Below are positions 34,056 through 45,149 of a DNA stretch of 64,000 nt, piece after piece. The notes below the pieces were generated by a model. That model saw only the letters and a program-made list of their open reading frames with translations. It was not told the origin of the DNA and made no database searches. Made by a program: the position numbers and the translations under genes. The stretch is taken from positions 117,153,388-117,217,387 of the forward strand of contig OY829326.1 in the NCBI GenBank assembly GCA_963691655.1, read 5' to 3'. The first letter of the stretch is position 1; every line of letters begins with the position of its first letter. Source of the DNA: Toxonevra muliebris (Eukaryota > Arthropoda > Insecta > Diptera > Pallopteridae).

Positions 34056-36690
34056 TGGAGTAGAGGGGAAACGGAAAAGAACATTAGTTTGTTAAAAAAA
34101 AAAACAGCAGTGACTCCATTGAACTGAAACTTTTTGTGGAATAGGAAACCACATAATACACCGGTAGAAAGAGATAAACAGAAGGCACGAGTTCTGTACT
34201 TATCTTCAGGAACTGAGGCAGGTAAAAATACTTCTATAATAAAGAGAGATTTGAATTCTGTATTGGCCTCAATAAGCAATTAAGTAGTTGGTATTCTGAC
34301 TCAGCGTTACGGTATAAACTCAATACGTTGGTTCTGTAATGAGGAAAAGGAATTATCGGAACATATTTTAAGATTTGCAGAGCACTGATCTACAAAAGAA
34401 ATAAATTCCTTTCAAGTGAACAACAGTGCTGACCTAGCATCCATAAACCCGAAAAATAAATACAAAATTCTCAGTTAATGACCATTGAGGAAGAATTTGT
34501 CTTCAAGTTACTGTTCCTCTATGAAGGTAACCCAAGTAGTCCAGTCATAGAGACTTGATTATAATGATTCAAATTGCCTCGTTAACAAGTACCGAACAAC
34601 TCATTGAATTCTTGTTAGTTAAGAACAAATACCTGAATCAAATATGAATATTTAATAATTTAAAAAAGTAATTCAAACATTTTTACAGACATTGTTTCCT
34701 GCAACATATTTATGCTTTCAAGCTTCCAAAATTAACCCCTTAGAGTTAATTTTGGAATTATAATAATAATGAAGCCTTAACACTCACAGAAAACTGAGTA
34801 GAAGAAAAGTAAACGAGACAAGCTAAATAATCCAGTGAAATTGAAATGTAAAAAAGCTAAACAAAAATCGAAGAATTAAGGGCGGCTTAAATGTTTTAGT
34901 GGTAGCTGCAACTACCACTGACTACACAAAAAAAAAATAAAATAAAATAAAATAAAATAAAGGGCTTGGTGTAAAAATAGAGGCAAGGCAGCAGCAGCAG
35001 CAAAACCATAAGAGGAACAAATTTACGACAATGTTAATGACCATTGAGGAAAAATACATAAAATTCCACCACCAACAAACATCAACAGGCAAGGAAAAGG
35101 CAGGCAGGCAGGCAGACAAGCTAGCAACACACAAAAGCTGATTTGCAGAAAAACTCTCACTCTATGCACACAAATACCACAAAATTCATGCAGTGAAAAA
35201 GCAGCAATTTAACAAAATATATCACAAGAATCAAGTTACACACATACACAAAATTCCTACTAAGTACTGCAAAACGACGAGTGTAACATTAAAGCGTTTG
35301 GGTAAAGTAAATTGTCATGTTGGATAAAGTAGAAAGCAGCAGCAGTAGCAACAGCAACAACAACAATAACGACAACAAAAAATCATTTAATCCTAAAATA
35401 TAAACGACACGAGCGAGCATTATTACAACAAGGGAAGTTACAACATCAAGCAGCAAGTAAAAGCAAGCAAGCAAGCAAACAACCAAAAGCAAGCAGCATC
35501 AATTCACATCACACAACAACTCTCAAAGATTTTGATGATGTGGCATGGTGGCAATGATGATGGTCTGTGTGGTGTGATGTGATGATATTATTCAAAAGGA
35601 TATATGCAAACATCAGAGAGGAGCAACATAAGGAACAAGAGAACAACAACAGCAATAGCAATATCAACCTTAATGATTATGAAAGGCAAAAAGAAGCTGT
35701 TGTTGCTGCTGCTGCTGCTGCTGCCGCTGCTGCTTCAGCAATCAAGCAGCAATGGAATACATACATACAATTCATACTTGGATACTTGTGCAACAGAGAA
35801 ACTCGCTCTGACGTCAACAACGACCACGCCACACAAATACTTTACACAGCACGCGTATTGACTGTAAATTGTTAAGTGAAAAAATTCCACCACCATCATC
35901 AACATCAACGCTACCGACATAGCCATTACCACCACCACCACTACCAGCAACATCACCAGCCATTCCACAATAATGCCTGAATGAACCAGTTCAAGATATA
36001 TATTTCTCTTTCTGCCATACTCACTTTCAAGTCTCGTCTCTTTATTGCTATTAAAGTATTAAAGTAAAAGGCATCAGCATCATCAAAACTGTATGTTGAA
36101 GAAAATTGAATTTTTCTCGAGTAAATACGTGGATGTTTGGATGAAGTTATCATTTCCTGTAGGTATCTCAAATTTAATGCTAACTGTAATTCAGTGTTAA
36201 ATGGATAGAGGTTATGAAAGAGAAAATTTGCCATTAAAAAAGCTATCGATTTGAAACTTCCTGATTGGGTTCATTGTGAGTCCTTTTGAAGGTTTCTATT
36301 ATAAATTAAAAATCCTTTTTGAATTATTCCTGAATTTGGAATGATAGAAAACAAGATTACGCCTTTCATTGTTTGAGATAAAATAAACTCAATTTCACAT
36401 GCCGCAGCAGTGACGTCACGGCAAAATATAAATATTCATTGTTGCCAGACTAAAAAAGTTTCGACTTCAGCTTTTAGCTATGTAAATGTTTCGGTTCGTT
36501 GTAACCGGAAGCTTACTTTAATCGTTTTACGGATTCGGTTTTAATCTATAAAGTAATGTGGGCAAGTTCAAGCGGGTTCGTTATAAGCGAAAAATACTAT
36601 GTATTTTAAGTCATCTAACCCAGAATGGCGATTTAGCGACTGAATTTTGGTCTTCATTACTTTTAGTGCCAATGCGCGTGAGACTCCATT
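34056..36690. other. Non-coding DNA, probable intron
   Basis: No supported gene. It includes an AAAAT microsatellite near 34933-34960, AGC repeats near 34990-35003, GGCA tetranucleotides near 35100-35115, AGC/AAC repeats near 35336-35370, AAGC repeats near 35460-35480, and a GCT run at about 35698-35734 that makes a poly-Ala frame. CCACCAC/ATCAAC repeats lie near 35885-35960. A GTTGCCAGA word near 36443 resembles the end at 30963 but has no partner. Confidence 0.55.
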
Positions 36691-37010
36691 ACCACTAAAC
36701 CTTTAATGGTAGTGGAAATGAAAACCAACTACCAGTAAAGCTTTAATGATAGTGGAAATAAAATCTAAACTAAATGTTTAGTGGTAATGGAAATGAAAAC
36801 GAACTGCCACTAAATCTTTAGTGATAGTGGAAATAAACTCCCGTTACCACTAAATATTTAGTGGTAGTGGAAATAAAAACCAGTACCACTAAATCTTTAG
36901 TGATAGTGAAAATAAAATCCCATGATCATTAAATATTTAGTGGTAATGGAAATGAAAACCAACTCCACTAAACCTTTAATAGTAATCGAAATGAAAACCA
37001 GCACTACTAA
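36691..37010 (+). repeat. Palindromic minisatellite, about 8 units of 40 bp
   Basis: Eight units of 38-41 bp follow each other, each with CCACTAAAyyTTTAGTGrTAG and then GGAAATraAAACC. Within each unit CCACTAAA and TTTAGTGG are inverted, so every unit can form a small hairpin. Divergence between units is moderate. It lies directly upstream of the truncated non-LTR retrotransposon. It is non-coding. Confidence 0.8.
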
Positions 37011-37109
37011 CTATTTGACTCTCTGCTTGCTTCCCTAAATGTGTCGGTTATCAACCGATTATGTTTTCTGCTTAATCACGGGTCAATCGGTAGGCTTTGT
37101 TTGTTGGAA

Positions 37110-38640
37110 GACTCAAACTTTTTTGAATATGATTGACTCTTGGTGTAGCTCAAATGGGCTATAGGTTAATCCTCTTAAAACTGGTGTTATTCTTTTCATC
37201 ACGAGAAGGAAAATTGATGGTCTCATTTTACCAGTACTCGGAGCAATCACTATTCAGCTATCCCGTAAAGTGAATATCAAGGAGTCATTTTAGATACCAA
37301 ACTTCTATGGCATTCTCATATTGAGCTAACGGTATCCAAAAAGCTGCCTTTTTGTCAATGTAAAGCTATTTTTGGCTTAACATGGTGTCTATCAGCTTAT
37401 AAAGTCATATGGCTCTATAAGAATATGATTGGTCTCATAATTACCTATGCATTTCTAGTGTGGTGGCGCAGACTTAATGTTGACAGCATTGGCAAAGCTC
37501 TTGCCAGACTTCAAAGGGATGTGGAAATTTGTTGTACGGGAGCTTTTCCGACAACACCTAGTTTATCCTTGGATGGCTTGCTTAACTTACCACCGCTTGA
37601 TATTTTTGCTAAAGGAGAGGCTGTCAAAGCCATTTATAGGCTTAAAAGCTTAGCTGAAGATACTGATTTGGACCTGGCAGTTCTATCAATGCCATCCTAT
37701 ATAATGCTAGCAATTCCAGTTTTAAAGCAGCGCTATGCAATACAAATTCCCGAATCCCAAGCCTGATTTTTGCCGGGAACTAGGCATGGAGTTAATTGTA
37801 AGCGTATTTTCACTACTGACGGCTATAACACAGAGTACGGTTCATGTTGAAAATGATGGAGTGTACCTTCACTTCTCTCTTGGGTTGTATGCTTCTGAAA
37901 TTTTTGCAATCAACAAGGCAATGGCCCATATCATTGATAGCGGTTGGAGAGAAAGGAGTGATAGTTGGGCTGGACTTAAATCCTTGCTTAATCGTTTAAC
38001 TGCATCTAAACTGATTATGCATTGTAAATTCAGGTTTGATTGTATTGAAAAACAAAATAGCCTGCTGTTGATATGGGTTCTTGGATACTCAGGAATCTCA
38101 GGAAATGAAAAGGTTCGAACTGTTTTTTTTTTGGGCCCAAAACATGTATTCTCTTTGTTGTCTACTGCCGTCAAGACTACCATTAATGAGTGGGTCGATT
38201 CGGACCACAATCGGGAGGAACTGAGGAGCTTTAGACAGACAAAGTGTTACGTGTTATCTCGAAGTGTCTAACAGAATTTCTGTTATCACTTAACAGAAAT
38301 AGCTGTATGCAGCTGGTGGGGTTACAAACAGGTCACTTCTCTTGGGCCAAGCATTTGAATATGATTGGCCTGGGTGTCAATGCTTTCTGTGCTGCTTGTG
38401 GTTCGGAGGAAAAATGTGAAGAGACGGCTGACCACTTTCTGCTCGGCTTTTTGTCGGATCAGAGTTAGCATATTTAGCACTGGAGTGTTGAGAGACGAAG
38501 ACCTGAGCTCGTTGACACCGCAGGATCTGTTAGAATAGCAAAAGGGAACGTAGGATATAGACGTAAACTTGTCTAAGTGTTTCCAAGTTGGAATCAGATT
38601 GCTAAAATGAATGGAAATCATTTCTCCTCATTTCCTCTTC
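37110..38640 (+). pseudogene. Retrotransposon RT-thumb/RNase H pseudogene
   Basis: In order: an IDSWCSSNGL and NPLKTGVILF stretch (37126-37200, RT end), LDTKLLWHSHIE, WLYKNMIGLIITYAFLVWWRR (37400-37460), LQRDVEICCTGAF then TTPSLSLDGLLNLPPLDI, all typical of the connection after the RT catalytic core. The YADD core itself is upstream and lost. A frameshift near 37735-37766 leads into RNase H with SEIFAINKAM, then SDSWAGLKSL (a catalytic Asp), then WVLGYSGISGNE near 38070-38110 (the family has WVPGHSGI.GNE). Another shift near 38250 leads to LQTGHFSWAKHLNMIGL and a CAACGSEEK..ETADHF zinc-type motif. Frameshifts and stops show it is dead. Confidence 0.75.
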
Positions 38641-38775
38641 AACCGAGTAATATTGATTACAGATTTCAAGCGCTTCACCCTCTGTACGATGTGAGGTGGT
38701 GGCGTCACAGCTCAAATAATAATAAAAGCTGGTTGAATTTTGGTTTGAATTGGTAAAATAAAAAGAAAAAAAAGA
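37110..38775 (+). mobile_element. 5'-truncated RNase H-bearing non-LTR retrotransposon
   Basis: The frames together read as the last part of a non-LTR polyprotein, from the end of the reverse transcriptase through RNase H to a C-terminal Cys motif, followed by an A-rich end (about 38755-38775). The 5' end is missing, which is usual for these elements because reverse transcription stops early. The presence of RNase H points to the I/LOA/R1 group rather than the Jockey group. It lies on the strand opposite to stx. No target-site duplication was identified. Confidence 0.75.
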
Positions 38776-40343
38776 GCCAAACCAAAGTCAAGCCAAGTAA
38801 AAATAGAAACAAAGAACATGATGGCGCGGCAATGTAGCAGTAAAACAAAAAAAAAATAGCAGCAAAACAACAGTTAGGCTCACTCTGACTACAACCATTC
38901 CACTAGTTTTTGTTGTTGTTGACTGCGTTTTAGGCAAAATCAACAACAATAAGAACAAAAAAATGAATAAATAAAAGGCCGACAACAGCATATGCAACAA
39001 ACCAGCAACACAACACTACCAATACCAATCAACCAACACCAGCAAACAATGAATGGCAAGCAACTACAGCTAGAGTACTACAGTACAGCGTGGTAAGGTG
39101 TGGTGATGATGGTGGTGCTGTTGGTGGTTGGTGTTAGGCCAACAGCCAGCGTTAAGCTCAAGCCAAAAAAAAGATGACAACAGACATTTATGGTACGGTT
39201 CGATGCTATGCAGCCAGCAATGCGATGGTGGTGAATTTATACTGACAACAGCAACAGCAGCAATGCCGCCGCCAGCGACAGCGTCAACGTTGCGTCGCGT
39301 CGTCGCTTTTATTGCTGTTGCTAACATATTGTTACTGGTTTCTGGGCTCTGTCGGTAAATAAAAAGTTGTTGTTTGGCCTGTTGGCTGAACGAGTGTTTG
39401 GGCAAAGCCGTGCTTCATATTGTGAATGCGAGCGAGTACTACGCTCGTCGTTCAGCGGCTGCTATCATTATTCATATGATTGTATTTCTTTGAGCGAGTA
39501 GTGAGCAAGTAAGTAAGTAAGCAAGTGAGTGAGTGAGTGAGTGAGCGTGCGACGGTGCCATAATAACCATGACATGGAATGCTGCCGCTGCTGCTGTTGA
39601 CTGGCAAAACTTGCTACCATTGCTGCGTGTTTGTATGTATGTAAATATTTTAAACAAAAACAACACGCATTTACTTCTTCTTTTTTTCTATATGTAGAGC
39701 GGTACGAAGACGAGTCGAGGGGAACTCCCTTGCATACGTAGTTATGGAGTATAATGAAGAGGCTTGTTGTTTTCTGTTTTTTTTTTCTGGCTTTTGGTAG
39801 GGAGTACAACAGTATTTTGACAGCTTTTGTTGAAATTTAAAGTTATTACTACTGCTGCTCACTGCTCGCGCTCGCTCACTCGTTTTGTCTTTGTTATCTT
39901 TTCACTTTTTAGTTTAGTGCTTTAATTTGTTTTTAATTTTATTTTTGTTTTATTTTTTTATTTTTGTTTTTTTATTTTGTTTTCTCGGTAGTAGTTGCTT
40001 GTTGGTTGCATTTTGAAGGGCATGCCAAGTTGAATTGAGGTGAAGAGGGAAAGAAAATTTATACTGAAACTAACAAAACGAAACGAAAACAAGTGAGTGA
40101 AGGTTATTTTTGTTGCAGTAGTGTAAATGTTTTAGTAACCTAAATTTTCTTGATAATTGAAAAGACAGAAAAAATAATGCAATTTGCTGCAACTTTCTTG
40201 CAAATTACACTCAACGTTGGGCGATTTTATTGATAATTCTGGCATATTTCATGGAAACATATAGTTTGGGTGCAGAACTTTCAATAAACATAAAACTTTG
40301 TTGAGAGATTTGGCGAAATATCACACAAATTTTTTTTTATATA
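38776..40343. other. Non-coding DNA, probable intron
   Basis: No supported gene. It contains CAACA/GGTGGT repeats near 39005-39130, CAG/GCC repeats near 39245-39275, AAGT and GAGT tetranucleotides near 39508-39545, and T-rich runs near 39778-39788 and 39935-39980. The His-, Ser- and Ala-rich frames over these are repeat translations. Confidence 0.55.
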
Positions 40344-41225
40344 TGGCGCCTAACATGGGGCGAATGCTTTCTATAGTTATTATATAAGCAAATTTAACGT
40401 TTTGGTTGAGAAATTAATTATCTCAACCCTTCCAGCCTAAAAAAATTTCTCATAATTGGCGCCTAACATGGGGTGATTGTTTTCTATAGTTTTAATATTG
40501 GCAAAACTTGCTGTTTTGGGGTTAGGAAATCAAATTTTTCAACATTTCCAAACCAAAATTTTTTTTTTCATATTTGGCGCCTAACATGGGGTTTAAGTTT
40601 TCTACAGTATTTCAGCTAGCAGGGTAAGTTTTTGATTGATTTTGTTTTGGTTTAAGACCTAACAACATATTCTCATGTGTGACGCCTAAGGTGGGGTGAA
40701 GACTTTCTCTAGTTTTTAATTTAACAAAATCGAATTTTTCTATTTACAAATACATTTCTGTTCTACTCCTCGTTATAGCTTCTTTTCTACATGGGGTTTA
40801 TTTTTCCTACAAAAAGTTTTTTGAAAATTAATTTTTACAACCTTTCTTACCTAAACCAATTTGCTCATAATTGGCGCCCAAGATGGGGTGATAGTTTTTT
40901 TTTTGTTTGAAGATTTTCTATAGTTTTTATGTTAGAAAATTTACTGTTTTTGTTAGAAAATTCAGTTTTTTCAACCTTTCCAATCTAAAATAATTTTCTC
41001 ATAATTGGCGTCCAAGATGGGGGGATAGTATTCTTTAGTTTTTAGCTAAAAATTGAGTTTTTGATTGATTTCATGCTAGTTTAAGACTTCAAACTTAACC
41101 ACAATTTCTCATATGTGGCGCCTAACGTGGGGTGAAGATATTCTCCAGTTTTTAATTTAACAAATAGAAATTTTCTATTTCCAAATACATTTCTGTTCTA
41201 CTCCTTGTTACACCTTCTTTTTTAA
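40344..41225 (+). repeat. Tandem array of tRNA-Lys primer-binding-site motifs
   Basis: Seven copies of TGGCGCCTAACATGGGG or close variants start at 40344, 40457, 40575, 40680, 40872, 41006 and 41116. A decayed eighth (CATGGGGTTTA) lies near 40790. The insect tRNA-Lys 3' end has the complement TGGCGCCCAACGTGGGG, the primer-binding site used by many LTR retroelements. Units are about 105-135 bp and include a CTCATAATT word before the motif and TTTTCTAYAGTTTTTA after it. A higher-order period of 436 bp is visible: 40680-40780 closely matches 41116-41220. No gag or pol is present. The array may have grown from the LTR/leader junction of a retroelement. Confidence 0.7.
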
Positions 41226-41844
41226 TAATATAAAATTTCCGTTCCACAATTTTTAAATAACTTCTATGCACATTGTGCTTTATTATCTGCATTTTAAATT
41301 CATAAAATGTTTGTATTAACTCTGAAGAAACTCCCTTAAGAAGTTCTTTATTTTAGCTTTAAACATTTAGGGATGTTTTTTAATGAACTACCCTTTTTAC
41401 TTGCCACTTCTTGGTAGTACACCACTTTGGTGTATCAGTTTTCTCGACATGAGGCATAAAAAGCTTTTTCTATAAACTTAACCGTGATTTACACAACGAA
41501 CGTGTGTATTTTATTGATACAGACATCATAATTGATATGCATTTTTTTTTATAAAATCAGGGTTGATAATTTTCAGTTGAGTACTACACATATTTAGTAG
41601 GCGTAAGAAGAAGAGGGTGAAATACATATATAATGATATATATTCAGATATAGAAACATATAAAGAACTCACTCCAAGTTGAAAGTGATATCAAATTTAA
41701 TAAATACATTTTTTTAAAATGAAATGAATCAGAATTTTCTGTTGAAGACCTGTACTTTAGTCCGGAAATGAACAACGTCACGGCTGTTTTATTAGAGTGA
41801 TAGAACTTCCGATAGAGATAACTGTAAAGCCAGCTGTCAGACTG
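41226..41844. other. Non-coding DNA, probable intron
   Basis: Nothing recognisable between the primer-binding-site array and the first mariner relic. AT-rich, with no repeats or open frame of note. Confidence 0.5.
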
Positions 41845-43075
41845 GGCATCTATCTTAGACTTTTTTTGTTCAGTATGTTTTGGCAAATTACTTTGCAAAG
41901 ACTTAAACTCGAACAACGTTTAAAAGTCGTTTTAAAGCGCGAAATTCACAGAGTACTTCGCTCGATCTACGGCGCTTGAGAAGCTTATACGCAAAATCAT
42001 GAATCGATTCCTGCCAGCGTATACTCTTTTGGATAATAATCATCCAGAACGAACTCGAACTGTAGGCTGCAATAGGCGTCAGCGAGACCGAAGATCCAAA
42101 TCTGTCTATTCGGCCAAGTTCGCAAGAAATTAATTTTTGCTCGTCCATTACGTGAAAAATTTTGCGGAAACACCTTGATCTAGGGTCATATAAGGTTTAT
42201 TTGGCTCACAAACTCGAGCTGGGTGACCATCCGAGATGACGTGCGTTTGTAGAGTGGACTCTAAACCGCCTCGAAGCCGACCCTCTGTTTTACTGAAAAA
42301 TCATCTTCAGCGATGAAGTGCATTTTTGGCTGAACCGGTACTAAAATAACACAGCCACACAAAAAAAAGTTTTTTCCCGAGTCAGTGAGCCAGACCAAGT
42401 TTATTGTATATTTTGGGGTCGCTGAATCCGAGGTCCAAAAACCCCCAGCACGTCAAAAAGCCTCATAAAAAAATGTTTTTTTCGGATGTGGAGATCAAAC
42501 CATGTTTACCATGTGTTTTTGAAGTCGCTAAATTTGAATCCGAGGTTCTAAAACCTCAACACGTCAAGGTTCTGACATAAGGTCAAAAACCTCATAAAAG
42601 TTTTTTTCGAACTCGGAGGCTAGACCATGTTTACTGTATGTTTTTGGGATCGCTGAATCCGAATCCAAGGTCCGAGATAACGAGGCATTATGCAGGTTAT
42701 GTCAAAAATCTGACATGCTGGGGTTTTTTAGACCTCGGATTTGGATTCAGCGATCCCAAAAACATATAATAAACATGGTTTGACCCCCGGACTCGAAAAA
42801 AAATTGATGAGATTTTTTGAGGTTAAGACAGCTGGGGTTTTTCGGATTTAGGTGATTCCAAAAACATATAGTAAACATGGTTTGACCTCCAGACTGGAAA
42901 AAACATTTTTTTTTTTTGTGTGGCTGTGTAATCAATATTCCCGTATTTGGAGCGATTAAAATCCGCAGTGATTACTTAGTGACTTTATTGCATCCGCAGG
43001 GAGCGACAATTTCGTGTGGTTTAAACCGTACTTCTTCAAAGATGATGCCGGCACCAAAGTTAGGCCAATGAGACT
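41845..43075 (+). pseudogene. mariner transposase relic 1, split by a palindromic insert
   Basis: Across frames it reads EIHRVLRSIYGA, then KLIRKIMNRFLPAYTLLDN (about 41975-42040), then DLGSYKVYLAHKLELGDHPR (about 42175-42240), RLEADPLFY and the first catalytic motif KIIFSDEVHFWLN (42290-42336). The foldback insert 42347-42931 interrupts it. Reading resumes with NQYSRIWSD and HPQ..T.S and then PYFFKDDAG (43030-43053). This order is that of mariner transposases, which have FSDEAHFWLNGYVN.QN.R.W then GPYFFKD. The rest, with the second and third catalytic acids, is missing where relic 2 begins. Multiple stops and frameshifts. Confidence 0.8.
42350..42928. mobile_element. Palindromic (foldback) MITE with TA(A) duplication
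   Basis: The element starts CACAGCCACACAAAAAAAA and ends TTTTTTTTTTGTGTGGCTGTG, an inverted repeat, with TAA on both sides (42347-42349 and 42929-42931). The two halves are inverted copies: the left carries ATCGCTGAATCCGAATCC and ACCATGTTTACTGTATG, and the right carries GGATTTGGATTCAGCGATCCC and CATATAATAAACATGG. The left half also holds a partial tandem repeat of the same unit. It lies inside mariner relic 1, between FWLN and the RIW motif. TA target and palindromic form suggest a Tc1/mariner-driven MITE. It is non-coding. Confidence 0.85.
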
Positions 43076-43084
43076 CGTTTCGTA

Positions 43085-43840
43085 GAATCCAGACGGGGCA
43101 TTTTTCTGTGGAGGACGTAAATATGACGCTGGTTAAGTCCAAATTTGATGAAGATCCAAGATTGACACAGGAAATAATTGCTGAGGATCTGAGCTTGAAT
43201 GCCATGGTTGTATGGCGAATATTTAGGTGTTATGTTGAATACACAGAGAAATCAGCACAATGGGTTCCTCGAACTTTAACTATTGCTCAAAATGAGGCGC
43301 GAGTGCGTATTGCCTAATATTTTCTTCAAAAGTTTGAAAATGAAAAGTCCAGCCCCTTGGTTCTTCAAGTACTACCCAGAAATCGAGCAACAGCCGATGA
43401 TACAGAGCCCAAAAGGTGCAAATCCACCCATTTAAGCGAAGCAGCAGAAGTCAGCGCCAAAAGTAATGATTGATGTTAATGTATTTCACTAGACAACCAA
43501 TTGTAGCTATTATTCCTCTGAAAACTGCTAAATGGTTTACTGAAAGCTGCTTACCACAAGTTTGCGAAAACTTGTTGGATAACCAGAAAAAAGACGAACT
43601 GCGCCACTACTTTTTTCAGCTCACACTGCTAAAAAAAAACGAAGAACTTCATTGCGGTCTCAGCGATTGAAGAAATTTGTTCAGCACTATATTCCCCGGG
43701 CATAGCGCCATGTGATTTCTGGTTGTTTCAAAAAAAAAAAAAAGAAAAAAATTTGAGATGCAAAGTCTTCGGCAATAATAAGAAGATAATTAATGCAGTT
43801 AATATCGAAGTTTCAAACCTAAAAAGGGGCAGATACCGAC
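43085..43840 (+). pseudogene. mariner transposase relic 2, different lineage
   Basis: From 43085 the frames read VKSKFDEDPRLTQEIIAEDL and then WRIF (helix-turn-helix region), SAQWVPRTLTIAQNEARVRIA (43255-43315), FFKYYPEIEQQ (around 43360), KSAPKVMIDVN, WFTESCLPQVCENL (43530-43580), and finally YSPGIAPCDFWLFQK then LRCKVFGNNKKI (43690-43790). These match the WVPRLLT..Q, PE.KQQS, SPDLAPCDFWLF and LRG..F blocks of another mariner lineage. The DE motif of the first catalytic site is not visible, and SPD has become SPG. It starts where relic 1 stops, so one of them was truncated by the other. Frameshifts and stops throughout. Confidence 0.75.
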
Positions 43841-43959
43841 TTAAAAAATGTATAGATATTAATGGCAGTTAAGTCAAAAAAATTTCGAATGAGGATTAAA
43901 ATTATGAAATAAAAATTGTTTTGGTTTTTCCTTGTAGCCAACTAAGCGAACTTTTATTA

Positions 43960-44140
43960 GTCTTTCCATACAATCGTCTACACGATCCCTCTTGTTCAGA
44001 TGATACCCGAAGTTGCAATGCCCAGTAAATAATGCAACAAACCAATTCTGAATCCTCCATTCTATATAGACAATCCTTCTTTCAATCGTTTTTCTGCATT
44101 AAGTCTCATTTCATCGACTAATCCCATATTTCCGAATGCT
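43960..44140 (-). pseudogene. Possible non-LTR retrotransposon C-terminal remnant
   Basis: Read on the minus strand, one frame gives LFTGHCNFGYHLNKRDR, which resembles the TGHC.L..HL motif located after RNase H in several non-LTR families. Upstream in the same sense is RLNAEKRLKEG, which is loosely compatible. No Cys-rich motif follows, so this may be a chance match. Confidence 0.3.
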
Positions 44141-45149
44141 TTATGTAATGGCTTCTAAACCCTTCACAAATATCTAAATGACAGTTATCAATGGATTTTG
44201 TTAGGATGTCGCCGAAAAGTATTAGGAAGTGGATTGGTGAAATGAGGCAGTCTTACCGTATGCCAGATCAAAAAGATCTTGACTAAACGGTAATCTAAAA
44301 TATTGAAAATGTAAATTAAAAAGCAACGATTTCATCTCTATCAAAATAAGTTGATTGAGCCCATATCACACTGGGGACAGTTGTCGCTGTTTCTCCCATA
44401 CGAAATATATAAGGGAAAACAACAACAATTTTGCATTTACTTCGACGATTTTTGCCAATCTGATATGAACCTTAGACAACCAAAGCGAATACATACATAT
44501 AACTTAAGAGAAATTACTATTAAAAATGTCGATAGCTAAAGTTAGAGACGCTTTTCCAATGAAAGTAGCTAGGGTTACACCCTACACCCCTCCTCTAACC
44601 ATGCAACGAAATCTGTAGCCTGACACTTGAAACCGCAAGGCAAAAGAAATTGCGAGAGCTTGATGCATTTAACAAATAGATACTAGAGTCGTTTAAATTC
44701 TTCAGCAAAATTAATTCTATTGCGACATAAGTTCAATTCTAGTTTTAAAGGCACACAATTATCATGTTATATAACTAACTGTATTGATAGAATAAGTCAT
44801 AGTGAAAATGTGCAATGAGTAAAATGATTAATTTTGAAGTGTGATTTTTATATTATTAGATGACACTTCATTCAATTCTTTATCAAAAAAAAAAACCTAA
44901 TAAATGATGAATGCGTACTTTTTGTTTCAAAAGTATGACTACAATATTGCGCATATAATAAATATTTCTATATTTAAAATTATTACAAAACTTTTAAGTA
45001 ATAAACTAAGAGTTTTATTTACTTTACATTATATTCATAATATAATTTCATTGTAACTGAGTATGAGTCTCGAAAACTAAATATCAATTTATTTTTCTAT
45101 TCTTACAAACTTTTTTTATTAGTTACTTACTTACTTACATATGAAATTA
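44141..45149. other. Non-coding DNA, probable intron
   Basis: No supported gene or repeat. AT-rich, with a poly-A near 44887-44896 and TTAC repeats near 45123-45138, ending at the terminal repeat of the DD37E element. Confidence 0.5.

Noticed and set aside
35567..35875. Plus-strand frame with a poly-Ala run
   Set aside because: The poly-Ala comes from a GCT microsatellite; alternative frames over it are equally open, and it lies on the strand opposite to the stx exon without splice sites of note.
36691..37010. CRISPR-like regular repeats
   Set aside because: Units are contiguous, diverged and without unique spacers; the genome is eukaryotic.
39190..39215. GGTTCGATGCT as a tRNA B box
   Set aside because: No A box at suitable distance and no cloverleaf could be drawn.
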